DNA of 64,000 nucleotides from Stratiolaelaps scimitus (taxonomy: Eukaryota > Arthropoda > Arachnida > Mesostigmata > Laelapidae), in assembly GCA_019614645.1 (NCBI GenBank), contig JABWDB010000034.1, forward strand, positions 1,054,001 through 1,118,000. Reading direction: 5' to 3'. This document shows positions 11,225-22,502 of the stretch, one piece after another. The notes under the pieces were generated by a model. That model made no database searches, was not told the DNA's origin, and was given only the letters and a program-made list of their open reading frames with translations. The number at the start of each line of letters is the position of its first letter. Positions within the stretch are counted from its first letter, which is position 1. The position numbers and the translations under genes are program-made.

Positions 11225-11471
11225 GGAGGTAGGCCAGGTATCTAGGGGGTCTGCTTACATCTCGAGGACGAGGATGACTTCGGTGGGGGTTTCAAAGATC
11301 TCCTTGAGGGAGATGATCCTCTCGCAGTCGTCGGCCAAAGCCAGCACCAGCGCCTCGTGGATCAGCTCATGTCGAACATCTTCGGTCCTTCGACGTTTCC
11401 GGAGATACTTCGCGGCGAAATCACGCCCAGATTCGATGTGTCGACAACGGCGGACTGTGGCAAACTTGCCC
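1287..11471 (-). CDS. Drak: DRAK/STK17-like serine/threonine kinase with a very long C-terminal extension (six joined exons; 5' end missing)
   Basis: Six minus-strand exons (11471-11259, 7913-7648, 7040-6992, 6385-6206, 5581-4910, 3834-1287) join through GT-AG introns with matching phase into one frame of 1,308 codons plus TGA. Seen: RGKFATV of the glycine loop completed by the first G, FAAK catalytic lysine, HE in helix C, HLDIKPAN catalytic loop, DFG, PDYIAPEVLQYEP activation segment, WSLGILTYVLLTGHTPFGGD, and KHPWL at the end of the domain. HLD in place of HRD, AAGGEL and the KRRR after the catalytic lysine are marks of the DAPK/DRAK group, protein kinases linked to apoptosis and myosin light chain phosphorylation. 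The extension (over 1,000 residues) is disordered, acidic and Ser-rich, far longer than the short tail of human STK17A/B. The first codons of the kinase must come from an upstream exon. The family call is firm; the joining of the two large 3' exons rests on splice sites and phase. Confidence 0.88.
3835..4909 (-). other. Intron with long (TA)n tract
   Basis: Runs from GTACGT (4909) to CCTCCAG (3835). It contains an interrupted (TA)n tract at about 4416-4507 and smaller TA stretches near 4580-4605. No coding signal was seen on either strand; the Tyr-Ile rich open frame at 4373-4651 is the translation of the repeat. Confidence 0.8.
4416..4507. repeat. (TA)n microsatellite in kinase intron
   Basis: About 90 bp of TA dinucleotides with GT and CA interruptions. 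Confidence 0.95.
4910..5581 (-). CDS. Drak: DRAK exon: end of kinase domain and first part of the C-terminal extension
   Basis: A 672-nt exon, 1 + 669 + 2. The acceptor is TTTCTATCTAG and the donor is GAAAG|GTACGT. It starts KRLNVGDVLKHPWLTQPSP, closing the kinase domain, then becomes low complexity: Asn/Ser runs, an eight-Gln tract after TMED (CAG-rich at about 5215-5240), SSSSSTLT, and finally EVHDSSEEE. Open frame continues past the donor to 4708 but loses protein character there, supporting the GTACGT donor. The tail after HPWL lacks any recognised domain; the acidic SSEEE end continues into the next exon as SECEGSQSESDSD, keeping the same composition across the junction. Confidence 0.85.
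5582..6205 (-). other. Intron
   Basis: Bounded by AA|GTTGGT and TCTATCTAG. No gene. It contains one copy of a dispersed ~37-bp repeat at 6092-6130. Confidence 0.85.
6092..6130 (+). repeat. Dispersed ~37-bp repeat, copy 1
   Basis: TTTTTCGGGCTGACCCACAG followed by CCAGCATTTAACGTCCACG. Located in a kinase intron. Confidence 0.75.
6206..6385 (-). CDS. Drak: DRAK kinase exon: C-lobe helices F to H
   Basis: A 180-nt exon, 1 + 177 + 2, bounded by CGTCTGCAG and CCCAA|GTTGGT. It reads SLGILTYVLLTGHTPFGGDT, KQDTYCNI, LDFPQDLFEDVTPEAVHFI and LVVKDP. The 3' AA joins G of the next exon to give Lys, so KDPKKRLNVGDVLKHPWL is read across the junction, the usual kinase subdomain XI ending. An in-frame TTG at the 5' end is not a start codon; the exon begins four bases upstream of it. 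Confidence 0.93.
6386..6991 (-). other. Intron
   Basis: Bounded by TG|GTAAGTG and CGTCTGCAG. AT-rich stretch around 6590-6640. Nothing else seen. Confidence 0.88.
6992..7040 (-). CDS. Drak: DRAK kinase micro-exon: APE motif and P+1 loop
   Basis: Only 49 nt (2 + 45 + 2), bounded by TTCTTCCAG and TG|GTAAGTG. It encodes PEVLQYEPISLATDM, completing Ala of APE at its 5' side and Trp of DMW at its 3' side. It was found because both neighbours end exactly where it begins and ends in protein terms, and the LQYEPISLATDMWS wording is characteristic of DRAKs. It is too short to be found by an open-frame search. Confidence 0.93.
7041..7647 (-). other. Intron with tandem duplication and CT and TA microsatellites
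   Basis: Bounded by G|GTACGT and TTCTTCCAG. It holds a 32-bp tandem duplication (7201-7264), a (TC)n tract at about 7411-7438 and a (TA)n tract at about 7596-7618. Confidence 0.88.
7201..7264. repeat. Tandem duplication, two 32-bp units
   Basis: Units 7201-7232 and 7233-7264 both begin TCGTCATAGTCTGTATATCA and share ATC[AT]ATCAG; they differ at only a few positions near the end. Confidence 0.85.
7648..7913 (-). CDS. Drak: DRAK kinase exon: hinge, catalytic loop, DFG
   Basis: A 266-nt exon, 1 + 264 + 1 in phase. The acceptor is TTTTTACTGCAG and the donor is ATCG|GTACGT. It reads AAGGELQHVLDSEDCLPERS, then an LLQIAEGLAYLHS helix, IAHLDIKPANLLLS (catalytic Asp, Lys and Asn all present), AKLCDFGISR, and IHEIAGTPDYI. 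The single last base G joins CT of the next exon to make Ala of APE. Insect Drak has nearly the same words (AHLDLKPQN, LCDFGISR, REMAGTPDYVAPE), which is the best evidence for the family call. Confidence 0.93.
7914..11258 (-). other. 3.3-kb intron
   Basis: Bounded by AT|GTAAGC and TTTTTACTGCAG. Open frames of about 60-130 codons occur on both strands (for example 8841-9161 minus and 10554-10949 plus) but none has splice support or recognisable content. A (TA)n tract lies at about 11195-11221. Confidence 0.8.
11259..11471 (-). CDS. Drak: DRAK kinase exon: glycine loop, catalytic lysine, helix C
   Basis: Seventy full codons reading GKFATVRRCRHIESGRDFAA, then KYLRKRRR, then through HELIHEALVLALADD to ILVLE. 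The acceptor is TTACAG followed by G (phase 2) and the donor is AT|GTAAGC. The split last codon AT+G gives Met, so that LVLEMAAGGEL reads across to the next exon as in the family (human LVLEYAAGGE). The lysine in FAAK and the glutamate in IHEA form the expected N-lobe salt bridge. The first base completes an Arg or similar codon before GKF, so the residues before it lie in an upstream exon. Confidence 0.9.
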
Positions 11472-11616
11472 CTGTAATCGACAACAGATGAATAGCAACA
11501 ACAACAACAAGAATAACAAATATATAATTATTCAACTTGAAATACAGTATAGCTGATCTATACATTGTATACGATTATGATGTAGACTCTGCATCACTAC
11601 TGTTTAGTGCTGACAC

Positions 11617-11663
<47 letters not shown>

Positions 11664-14600
11664 ATTGCAAACCTTGAATCTGCAACCTGACACATGTTTA
11701 TGGACCTATTTATCCAAGCTGTACTCCTATGCGCTGCTCGACGGGGGTCGATATGACGACATACATCGGTATCTATAAGGTGAATCATTCGACACGCATT
11801 TGACATCGTTTCCAAAAGCAATTTCTAAATGTAATTGGTCCATCGTCCGAATGACACCGCGCGCGCTGCTCAAATGAGAATTCAATTTGCATTCATCCTC
11901 TCCCGTCCTGCAATTACGCGCCACACTTTGTCACACTAACAAATGCAGGCCACTACTACTACGATTGCTACGAGGAACGCAAACGTCAACAGCAACGCTC
12001 ACAGATAACGCGGTCCCTCTGCTCCGGGTCTCATCCACTGGCAAGTCCGCGTCACCAGGTTGGTCGCCCAGCAAACGAGATCGGATCAGATATGTGCAGC
12101 AGATAACGGCGATACGAACGCGATAATGTTCGCCGATCTTCGCCTTCGACACCGTGATGAGCCGTGCTAGCTTGTGGCTGACAGGAGATAAAGTGGAAAA
12201 TTTAACCGGCCGAGACGCCGCTGGCTGAAACGCTCCAGCTGGCGTTGTTAAATAAATGACGAGGAGGCAGCAAGTCGATGGAACGCATCATATCAAAGAT
12301 CTCCGTATATATATGTATATATATGACAAATTTTTGATGCATACAGATAAAAGTATGGTGATATAATGATAAGAACGATACCAACGAACATTATGAGATA
12401 ACAGCATGCTGCAATAGTTCATGGAGAGCGGCAGTACCCGAGTCAGAAAAAAGGGCGGCCGGAGGCTTCGGCCTGCTGGCCTCCATCAAACCGAACAGGA
12501 TAATACACGCGACACCGTCTTCACCGACACAAGCCGCTGCTATCGAATGACCTCAAAAACTCGAAATGATCATGGCGAGGCGAGAGCTCCACTCGCTCAT
12601 CTACGCTAGCGACCATCGGCCACGCTGCAGTCAGCGACAACCACCAGCGTGAAAGGGCCGCTGGACACAGCGAGTGTATGGACAGCGCTGTTGACGACAC
12701 GATGTGTATAGCACCCACGCGGCCGCGCGATCCATCCATACGCGCACGGTCATAATATACCAGACGGAGGATCATGGGCACGGATGGATGGCAGGCGGCC
12801 AGCTAGACAGACAAGCTGTGAACCGAGAAGCCGCTTCAATGGCTACTTGTGTTGCTAGACACTACGACGTGAGTGCTCGACCCGATGTGCGTGGCCGTTG
12901 CGGTCCGCTACTGGCCGACTCGGGTCGCCGGGCGACAGAGCCGAACACAGGGAGGGCCAGGGCAGTGCTGGACGGTGTGTGGGGGGGCGGGCGGGGATAT
13001 CGTTTGTTGGCTGTACTTATTTATTAGCCAATTTATTTGGCATAAGCGTAATATGTAGCACTTATGATGAAGATAATCATGCTGCGATAACGCCACTAAT
13101 AATCATAATAGTAATATCATTGGTGTGGCGCCCGGGGACTCGTTGGCGACCAGCTGAGTTTCTTTTTGCAGTAGAGGACTACGAGGAGAGAGGCGAGCGC
13201 GGCAACAGCAGCAGCAGCTGCAGCATCAGCTGCTATAGTCCTGCCGATTTTTTCATGACCTAGATCCCAGTTCGCATGGTTGTTATTGTTGTTTCTGTCT
13301 CTATTCGGGTAGTCGTCGGGCGCCACCTTCTCAATGGCGATTCAGATTAGCTTGGCGAATGACGACCCAACGACAACAAGTTGTCGCTGCCGGGGCCACC
13401 ACCGCGTATCGTCGCTCTATCGTCCCATGGGACCGGTACGCGCGGTGGGCATCCTCAGCCAAGAAGTAGCCAAGAATGAACTCCACAATGGGCCGCAACT
13501 AAGGACACTATCGAAGTCGAGCAAAATGAACGAACGAATTTAGCCGGGGCGAACGGTGACACAGCCGATCGGTGACGGTTGGCGAACGCGACGGCCACAC
13601 GTGCTGGGGACACATGGAGAATCCCTGGGGGTGTTTATTGTTGTTCTGGCTGTTGTTGTTGTTGTTTTCGATGTGCTTTCTTTGCGGCGGCGGCGGCGTC
13701 GTTTCAAGAGCGAGCAACGCACCGAATGAGGGTGGAGAAGTGCGAAAGTCCTTGAGGTTGAGGGGCGCATGGACGAATAGCCGCAGCCGGAACACGTTCA
13801 TGGTCGTGTCGAGACGGAAGCGTGTTTCACGAATGAGAAAGACATATAGCATCTCTGTATATTTGAGACTAGCGAACGAGTCAAAGGGGCAGCGAGCTGA
13901 GGTGGTCCAGGACAGCCAGGACACGAAATCACAGGACACCATCATTTTTTCGGCAGTTTACTACTGTACACTACAGATTTCTACTGTTTGACATATTCCT
14001 TACTCGTGGCAAATGCATTTGCTCTGCGCCGCTAAGATGAACCCGCGCGGATGACACAGGCAATATCCACCAAAAACGGGACACGGGGATTCACATCATC
14101 AGTATGAAAAAAAATCGAATCAAGACTACAGTTCAAAGGTGAGAACAACCACTCACAGCAAAAAACATTGAGGCTGTCTCGACAAAACGAACCAGCTACT
14201 TGTTGACTGATCCACTACGCGTAGGCTTCACTTGGGGCATAAATGCCCGAGATCTAAATAACAACAAGCACTTTATTTCAAAGGTATATCAGTACAGACA
14301 CTGGGTATTTTCTCGTCGTAGCCAACATTGTGTTCATTCCTCTGTTTCGATTCATGGAACAAGTGGCGTGATAGTCTGCAAGGGGAGCTAGATCATTAAA
14401 AACTCCATTTTGCCGAATATGCATGTTGACTCTATGTTCTTTTCGGATTTGATCGTGGTTTCCATAATATTGAACATATTTTCGATCATGGACGGCTGTT
14501 TTCGATGCCGGATGATGTGTGTGGGATTTTTGTCACATTGAGCATTTGTGTGCCACGCGTTTTCTAAAATCGGACACTACTTTATTTCAAAGTTTGTTTG

Positions 14601-17466
14601 TCTCTCTTAAGGCGTGGGTTCGATATCGACCCCGCGCAAGTTGTCACTGGGGCTTTATATATGTTCTAAACAATCGAATAACATATAACTGCGCTTTCCT
14701 AACTGTAGAAGTGCGTAGTAGCAAACTGTCTCTCGTTGGCAAACTGTAAAAGTGCACGCTGACCATCTCCTAGGGCAGCTGATCTGCTACAAGAAATCGT
14801 AAATTTCCTCAGCTATATTCGATCCTCAGCGCATTCTCTCGAAAGGCAGAAAGAGCTCGCCGATTGGCGCCTTCCCAAACGGCTGCCACCGGCCGATCGA
14901 GACGCGTTCACGGAATACGAACACAAACGTCAACACTGACACAGCGACCAGGTCAACATCGGGCGACTGGAGAGAGGGAGAGAGAGATATTTCGTGGGCA
15001 CATCAAACACAAACGCGAGAACACAAACAAACAAACGCGCACAGATGAAATGGAAGCAGCTTCCTCCTCGACAACGGCGCGGGAAAAAAAGGGAAAATCA
15101 TCGGAAAATTAGGCTGAGACGGCGCACAACTCCCAGTGAGCGAGTCAGCCAACGGTGCCAGCAAAAGTATGATAAGAGTGCTCGCGGTAGCGGTTCCCCA
15201 AGAGCGCGCAGATAAGCGGAGGGTCGGCTGAGATGGCGCAAGGGCGGGACGTGATACGACGTGGTACAGGAAAAACGCGCGAACGGTACTCGTGTGTGGT
15301 AGGTGGCCAAGCTGGCCGCATCGTGCCCATTTGCCTAATGGCTATCGGGTAAAATTTGACATTTCCTTCACGACTTTACATATATTTATATATATATATG
15401 TACAATAAAAGCAAGCTCTTCCTTATTGGCAAGCTGTCGTGGATTTTTCCCAGCCTTACGCTTCCCGAACCAAGAGTGACACTACCTCTATGACGAACTC
15501 GTATTAAACACAACGTGTTGTCGTAATTCTGACCTGACTCATTCTTATATTAGATGATGCGCACTATACCGCCTTATGAAGGACGAGTGTTCTTCACCTT
15601 TAGACGGCATCGGCCTCGGATTGGTATCGGAGGGACTGACGCCCCCTAATAACTGGCAGCGATTGTACTCCAGGTAAATGCGAGTGCGTTATCACACGAC
15701 AAGTATCATCATCATCATCATCATCATATTAATGACGAAGCAAGCAGTATGGGAGAAATGGAAAGGCCCAGAGCCTGTCGGTCCACCGAATCAGGGTTTC
15801 TCGAGCAACGAGCCAACGTTGCTATCCTTTCCGGACCACACAGTCCGCCGACGCTAGCTGTCGAAGCGCGAAACCACCACAAGCAAACGGCAAGAAACCC
15901 ATTCCGGGAAGGGCGGTGAGAAGGGCGACGTCGTACACGACTGGGTGACAACCGCGATGACGCTCGCTTCGATGTCGAGACCATATCTGCCTTAAGCGCA
16001 AACGCTAACTAGGCGAATAGGGTCATCGAAATGTCGATGAACCTCGGCCAACACGCTACATCCCCCTGCGGCTATTCGCCTCCTTTCGCGATATGAAGCT
16101 TGCTTTGTAAGCTTTCAATGTTCGATGCTCCTTTTCGACACTGGTTATACTGTGTCACCCGGTAAGCGGTTTCAAAGGCGTCCACCTGCGTGGCTTCGTC
16201 GACCGCGACTCGTCGGGATACCCCGGGGGATCACGTGGCGTGGCCCCGGTTTTTTGGCTGCTTATCGCAGCAAGAAAATCACGCGGGGCAGACTCGATTC
16301 GTCGCGAAACCATTCGTCGCTTGGGTCCCCGCACATAATCGAATTTTCGACTATTTGTCCGACATTTCTCTCTCGACTCTGCCGAGCTCGTGGAGCGCCA
16401 CGCGGACGGCGGTTATTCTCGGTTAAATCCTACTACAAGCATTGTTCCCATGAGCAGCAATCCAACGACGAGTGAGTTCAAGGGATGTCCCGCGCTTCGT
16501 GTAACAAAATCGTGGCCCAGTGGCGCAGCTACAGAGAGAGAGAGAGAGAGGAGAGCGAACGCGGACGAATGGTGGTCGGACGCCCGATGAGCGTCCCGCG
16601 GAACTACCGTAAAGAGCATGCGAAATAAAACAATAAACCACTCGCGCTACCCCGCCGCGAGATCGAATCAGGAAGACGAACATGCCGAGACTTATCTCGA
16701 TGTGCTTATTATTGCATTGTTTAGCAGGGCCTCGTTGTGATATTGATTTTAGTGAATGTAAGCGGCGCCGGGCGACAACCGAACTAGTCCCATTCCTCTG
16801 ACAGTTCGGCCGCGACGGACTGACGCGGCAAGCTCGCCCACCAAGCTGGCAAAGATGTTCTTCCGAAAGGGGAAAGGACTTTATCAAATAGGTGAACGAA
16901 GCGGAATACGAAAAGCAACAGACACGGCACATTGTGACGATTCCTACCGTCGGTGCCATTTTCCTCTTGCCCATAGCGGCGACCACTGCCAGGATCAATC
17001 GGGACCGATCATAACGGAGAAGGGAACACCTATCTTTTGTTTGCTTCTTCGCGCCTCTGCTTTATTTTACCGATAGCAAAAGTCAGTCGAGAGTCGACTA
17101 ATCGACCGCAGCAGGGGGACGACATTGGTCAGAGGCTTCGGTGGCGCGTTCGGACGAATAGTTCATCCGTGGAGGCCACTAGCGATGGAGGAGGTTCACG
17201 TCGTTCGCGTGAGTGCGCAACAGTGTTGAGAGAATTGCAAATATAGCTGTGGAACCATCATTTGCACCATAGCGATAATATAGCCCGATAGCACCATCGC
17301 TGTCGAGAGCGCTGATCGATTCATTATGACTTACTTAATTAGATCGTAATTTTTAAGAGAAACTTTCACCGGTTTCAGGGTCGCCGGCAAAACGGACAGG
17401 TGCGAATTTGCGACCCCCGACAATCTTCCTGACAATCGATCTAATCTTGTCTATGCCGAGGTAAGT
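11472..17466. other. Non-coding: probable start of the long kinase intron
   Basis: No gene recognised apart from the doubtful exon at 14890-14966. It contains (TA)n at about 11616-11661, a G-rich run at about 12978-12996, a (GA)n tract at about 16532-16551, an ATC/ATG triplet run at about 15706-15727, and a tRNA B-box-like word (GGTTCGATATCGACC) at about 14617-14631. Open frames on both strands are short and overlap one another without splice support. Confidence 0.6.
14890..14966 (-). CDS. Alternative candidate N-terminal DRAK exon (tentative)
   Basis: A 77-nt segment behind an excellent acceptor (CTCTCTCCCTCTCTCCAG), open for 25 codons, phase 2 at its 3' end. Joined to 11471 it reads FVFRERVSIG-RGKFATV, with an intact GxGxF loop and an aromatic residue where the family has one. 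Against it: the donor CCG|GTGGCA is poor and the segment is unusually rich in Val. Given how many GT sites lie upstream, such a match could arise by chance. Confidence 0.22.
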
Positions 17467-17467
17467 T

Positions 17468-17642
17468 CTCCCTCGGACAACTTTTTTTTTTTTTTTTTTT
17501 TTTGTTTTAAAGGGGGGGTGTTGGCATGCTAATGCATGCCAACACCATGGCCGCCCCCCCTATGGAACTGTTGACGATGTTCAACAGCACCACCCTTCCC
17601 GGTATCGCTTATCGCATTACTTCAGTACTCCCTCGGACAACT
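17468..17642 (-). mobile_element. Retroposed insertion with poly(A) tail and 15-bp target-site duplication
   Basis: The 15-base word CTCCCTCGGACAACT occurs at 17468-17482 and again, identical, at 17628-17642. Between them lies about 145 bp that, on the minus strand, starts TACTGAAGTAATGCGATAAG and ends in a run of about 21 A (plus strand T run 17483-17503), directly against the duplication. This is the signature of target-primed retroposition: a SINE or a 5'-truncated non-LTR element inserted on the minus strand. The body has a perfect 13-bp-arm hairpin at 17517-17546 and a shorter one (CTGTTGA/TCAACAG). No coding frame. Confidence 0.8.
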
Positions 17643-19457
17643 AAATAACAGTAAAATTAGCATCGAAATACGTAAATATATTCAGCACCAACAAGCATAT
17701 TACTGCTGGCCATGCATGTCCATGCACGGACGCCAGCGACAACGCGTATCGTTCAGGGCCAAGAGATATACAAAAAAAAAAAGACGACGCCTTCTGACGA
17801 GGTACAATATGAAGCAGTTAATTCTCACGCAACCGGGAGAACGCGGAGATGGGGCGGACATCGCAAGCGCTCCGGTGTTCGCTCGATGCACGTACATGTG
17901 ATACATGTGTACGTCACTGTACACAACATCGAGAGCCATCGGCTGGCATAAATATACGCATATGTTAGGCTTTATTCCGCTGGATGTATGGTGCAGCACG
18001 AGACGGACCCGCAGAACGGATAGCTGTGGTGTGCGCATCCGATATGAGGCCTGGTGAAAAGGAATCAGGCGGACTGGCAACGGTGATACATTTGTGAAAC
18101 GACGGGTAGGGTTTAGCCAGAGAGCACTGCTGCATACAGTCATCATAATGGTGCTGTAACAGCATTTTAAAGTAATCTCAACATAGACACACAGATGTAT
18201 ATCATATCATATATATATATATATATATATACACAATGTCTAAAAATATACACACAATTGACTTGTCGATTCATCTATAGAGAACAGTGTTTATTGTTAC
18301 GTAACAAACAACAGTGGTCGTTGAACACGCCGATCGGCAGGTATCTATATTTCTACATGACGAAGGAGCAATAGCCACGCCGAAAGGCTGATTTGTATCT
18401 GGCCTGTTTCGTAAGCGCGCCCACCGGTGCAACACCCGCAAAGTTACTGTGTAAAAATTGTGTTTTTTTCTGTTCACATCAGATAGAGAACTATTATCCT
18501 AGTGGGGGAGGCAGTCTACCCAAAAATAGAAATCTCGTCTTCAGCCCGACCCCTGCTCGCGCGCGCGCTTATTTGGCCGGCACGCCGCGATGCACCTATT
18601 CAATGGACGCCAGCCGCATAAAGGCTTTGCACATAAAGTCTTTGAGTCATGTTTTGTAGACGCCGTTCGTTGTATCGCAGATATATTAGATACACGTCAG
18701 TGTTATTTCTGAACATCCATTAAGTTCTGCTTCTTCGACTTCAGTTGACTGACGCGTGTGCGCGCTTGCCGAAGTGCTGAGGACCTGAGGCTTCGGTTGA
18801 GGAGACATTCACCCCCACCCCCGCCTCTCGGCGGCGATGTGTCGCCGTGGCGACATGCGCTGTCGGGATTGAAGATACCGCCGTCGATCTGTGGCGTCCG
18901 CTAAAAGCGCCGGCCAACACAAAAAAAATCGCTCCCCTGCGCGCCTCGCTCCTCGGAGATATTAGCCGAACTCTGCTCGGACTTCGAAACAGCTACATCG
19001 TCGTCGAGACAGTCGATTTTCGCCCCCATTTCATGATACAACAACAAGTGACGCCTACGCGTAAGAACGGTTAAAGAAAAAAAAAGAGCACACACACATC
19101 ACTTCGTTGCTGTCTGCCTGTCGCCGGGTGTTGAGTCGAAAACGGATGCTGTTGCGTACGAAGATCGTGGCTGTACCCAACCCGCCGGCAGAAGGGTACT
19201 GCACATATGTCCCAATCACATCAGCAGAATTTGTCCTATGATTTTCATTATATATATATATATATTAAGCTGATGTATATATATATATATATATATATGT
19301 ATGTTTGAGTCAAACAACGGGGGCCCGCCATTTTAGCGTAGTTTCGCAAAATGGGCGCATAGTATATTCAGCGGCCAAACTCGCCGTCCGCATCGCTCTG
19401 GGCGGAGTCCCACGCGCCCCTGCTTGAGGCTATGCAGTATACACATACATACACATA

Positions 19458-19556
<99 letters not shown>

Positions 19557-20187
19557 GTTTGAATTGAGAAAGGCGCACCTGATGCAACGCTCAGCAGACA
19601 AATCGTCGAGTGACTATCAATTAGTTGAGCCTAGCCAGCTAGTTAGCCAACGCATGATGCGGACGCACTCTGTACATTGAAACAGGTGATGTTCCAAACC
19701 TCTCATGAGTGGTTCAATCGAGCTGACGGCGGCGACGCACCGAACACAAAACCGCCAACGACAAATTGCCGATCGAATTCGACACAATTTGTCCGTCAAA
19801 TGTCATTTTTTCTCGCTCTCGCGTATCCGCAAATGGCGCAATTATTCGAAACAGACTCTGGTCAATGTGTCTTTTTTCTTTGCACAATCGCGCTCACATG
19901 TACACTAGCTATTTATAATTGGTTACACCCTACGATGGCGAAGCTAAGTCTTCAGCGAGTTGTGGATTGGTCATTAACTTCAGAAATGAGAGAACGCATA
20001 TGACAGCGGAACGGCGAAATCCCTGTTTGGGTCAGTTGCTCCGTTAATTCATATCGACTCATAGCTTGGACGCCACCAAATCTGCATCAGATTGTCTTGC
20101 TATCGGATCTTGATCTGAAATGATTTGGCCATGGCCGCCAAAGCTATTACAGTGGCACACGATTCCGGGGATATCTCGCTACATCAC

Positions 20188-20222
<35 letters not shown>

Positions 20223-22452
20223 TGAAGAGCTGCATCGGCCCGCGCAAGCTGCTCGACGATCGGCGATCAATCGGGCCGAGTGCACGAACAGCTAATCGGC
20301 GTTCCGGGCCAGCCGAAGAGCCAGTGCAACAATAATACAATAATCGGCACTTCGACGCGACGCCAGCACCGCTCATACTAGGCTGTTCGATGGCCCTGAA
20401 TGTATGTAACAGATGGAATAAAAACTGTAGCAATAAAAATGCCAGTGACGCCTGTGGACGATCGGGGGCCTGGTCGGGATCCGAGCGAGATGACCGATGA
20501 TCGCCGCTTCTATATCCATCTATGCCGCTATCGGGAATCGGCGGCTTGCTCACGCACTCCTGTGGGGTTTCTCTGGGGGCCTTCTGCTCGCTTCCCGGAA
20601 TATACTGCACGTGGCACATCTACAAGATCTGAGCACGTATGTGTCTCTCCACAGCTACCCCTTGGTGGGGTAATCACATTGCTGAACGCGCATCGTTCTC
20701 GACGCGTTCAATCTGCTCCAGGATCCGCAGTTGCCGGCAGCGTTAAACGTTCGATGACTCTCCCCAATCCGTTTGTGTCTCTCTCTTTCTCACTCGCTAT
20801 CTCTCGCGATCGAACATCGACCCATCTTCAGTGATCCGACTCTGAATGGCTGTCCGCTGAGTAAACCGCTTCGTAAAAGCAAACGCGCGCGAAACGGGAG
20901 AAAAAAAAACAAAGAAACGTATAAACACGCCGGCGTTGACGGTCCACCGACGGCCGCTGCGAGCCTCGCGGACGGTGTTTGCATGGAACCGCGGAAGAAT
21001 CACGTCTATGTGTGGCTGGGTGCTTGTGGCCATCTCTGCGTATCCATCCCGTCGAATACGAAGAAGACCTTCTGCGGTGGGTAAGCGAGGCCGATCCTAG
21101 TAGCTGCCGCCGCTGGTACAGCTGCCGCCGAAATCGAAGTCAACCGTATCAGTCAGTTGGTCAGGCCGGCCGACATCTTCGTCCTCGTCGATGATACCCA
21201 CCCGTCCAATCACGAACGCATATCGCGTACGCCGAACGTTGTCAATACGACGGCGTGTACGGCATGCGGCTATGCTGTCGCCGATCAGCGTGTCTCCGTT
21301 GAACGGTGCACGCAGTGATTCTGATGGCGAATCGCCGGCAGCAGCCGCAGCAGTAGCAGCTTGCACGTACATAGCTACCGAGCACTTTTTTTTCGCGGCG
21401 AGTCGACTGCTCCTATCAACCACGCTTACGCGTTTGTACGAGCGCGTTCATGTATCTATGCGTGTGTATGTGCGTGTTCATGCTTGCATGTCGAACAGTC
21501 GTCGAGCGTGGGGCGGTGCCGAAGGGGAATCCAGTGCGTGCTCATGATCGACCAGCGCCATGAGACAGACCCCTGCAGACATCCGCGCCGTTACGGTGGT
21601 CAAGCCCAATCAGTTTCGACAACGACGGCTGGCGACTCCTCTGCGCTGCGCGTGCGACAGTCCATTGGCTGGCGTGTTCTAATTACGAGGGGAACAGCGT
21701 CGAGCTCATTGCTGCTGCGGCTTCTGGCGATGACGACGCGACTGACCAACAGGCTGAGCAAGCAAGCAAGTAGACGAACTCGAAGACATTCATCACACGC
21801 CGCTCCAGTTACTGCTGCTGCTGTTGTCGTTATTGTTATCGCCGTCGACGCTGTCGTTGCCGCCATCGCTGCTGCTGCTGCTGCTGTTTATGGTCAAATC
21901 GGCAGCGGTTGCCGTTCAAACGAGAGAACAGAATCGAACGTCTTCGCGAACGGTGGCGATCGATTATACAACGGCCAGGTCGAGATACGAAGGGCGAAAT
22001 CCAGCGTGAGCGCGCGCGCGCGCGCCCAAACAACGGAGGCGGGTCGGACCGAGACAGGGCGAGGGATGCCTCGCATATCACTGGAACAAAGCAGAGTTCT
22101 AGCGAGGCATGATGTCGATGATGATGATGATGCCGTACTAGGAAAAAAATCTGTCGATTTCGCCAATGATAAGCGGTGCACAGACAAGCGCGTTATGGCA
22201 GCGATCGTTTGAGGATTGTGAGAGACGGCGTATCCATGTTGAGCAGGCCGCCTAAGGAGACCGTTTTGCTTAAGGATGTCTACGAACGTCTGTTGAGTCA
22301 CTAACAGAGTAACAGGGGTTGATCCATCGATTCGGTGCCGTTAAAAACTGATTCATGGATACCGCTGTCTGTAGCAGAGATCCCACCTAATATTATTAAA
22401 TATTATTTCGACGGAAATGTACTGTACAGCGATATTTATTACAAATAGAAAA
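17643..22452. other. Non-coding block rich in TA microsatellites
   Basis: (TA)n at about 18208-18231, 19242-19266, 19273-19298, 19453-19553 and 20186-20223; a (GC)n run at about 22008-22024; a GAT run at about 22108-22132; GCT triplets at about 21808-21890. A 283-codon plus-strand open frame at 21361-22212 exists but has no start context, splice support or recognisable domain and crosses the GC, GAT and GCT repeats, so it is not called a gene. Confidence 0.6.
19453..19553. repeat. Long (TA)n microsatellite
   Basis: About 100 bp of almost perfect TA dinucleotides with one ACAT interruption near 19475, the longest in the window. Tyr-Ile repeats in open frames here are its translation. Confidence 0.95.
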
Positions 22453-22502
22453 GCACATATGGTTTTACCGAATACCTCCGTATTCGGTAAAACCATATGT
22501 GC
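22453..22502. repeat. Perfect inverted repeat, 23-bp arms, 4-nt loop
   Basis: GCACATATGGTTTTACCGAA plus TAC at 22453-22475 is followed by CTCC and then by its exact reverse complement at 22480-22502. Directly downstream lies a tRNA T-arm-like segment (GGTATTCGAACCG at about 22507-22519; reverse complement matches a B box). No target-site duplication seen. Possible fold-back element or structured RNA. Confidence 0.9.

Noticed and set aside
12204..12240. Candidate kinase N-terminal segment reading FSQRRLG-RGKF
   Set aside because: Good wording but donor CG|GTTAAA is poor, there is a stop codon 12 codons upstream, and no convincing acceptor or ATG.
12521..12781. Candidate kinase N-terminal exon ending SSGLCR
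   Set aside because: Phase fits, but the donor TCG|GTGAAG is weak and the sequence before it does not resemble the family.
20179..20619. 146-codon minus-strand frame
   Set aside because: Its last part is the translation of a (TA)n tract and the rest is unrecognised.
21361..22212. 283-codon plus-strand open frame, the second longest in the window
   Set aside because: Crosses GCT, GC and GAT repeats, has long poor-quality stretches rich in Cys, His and Arg, and overlaps open frames on the other strand; no splice or domain support.
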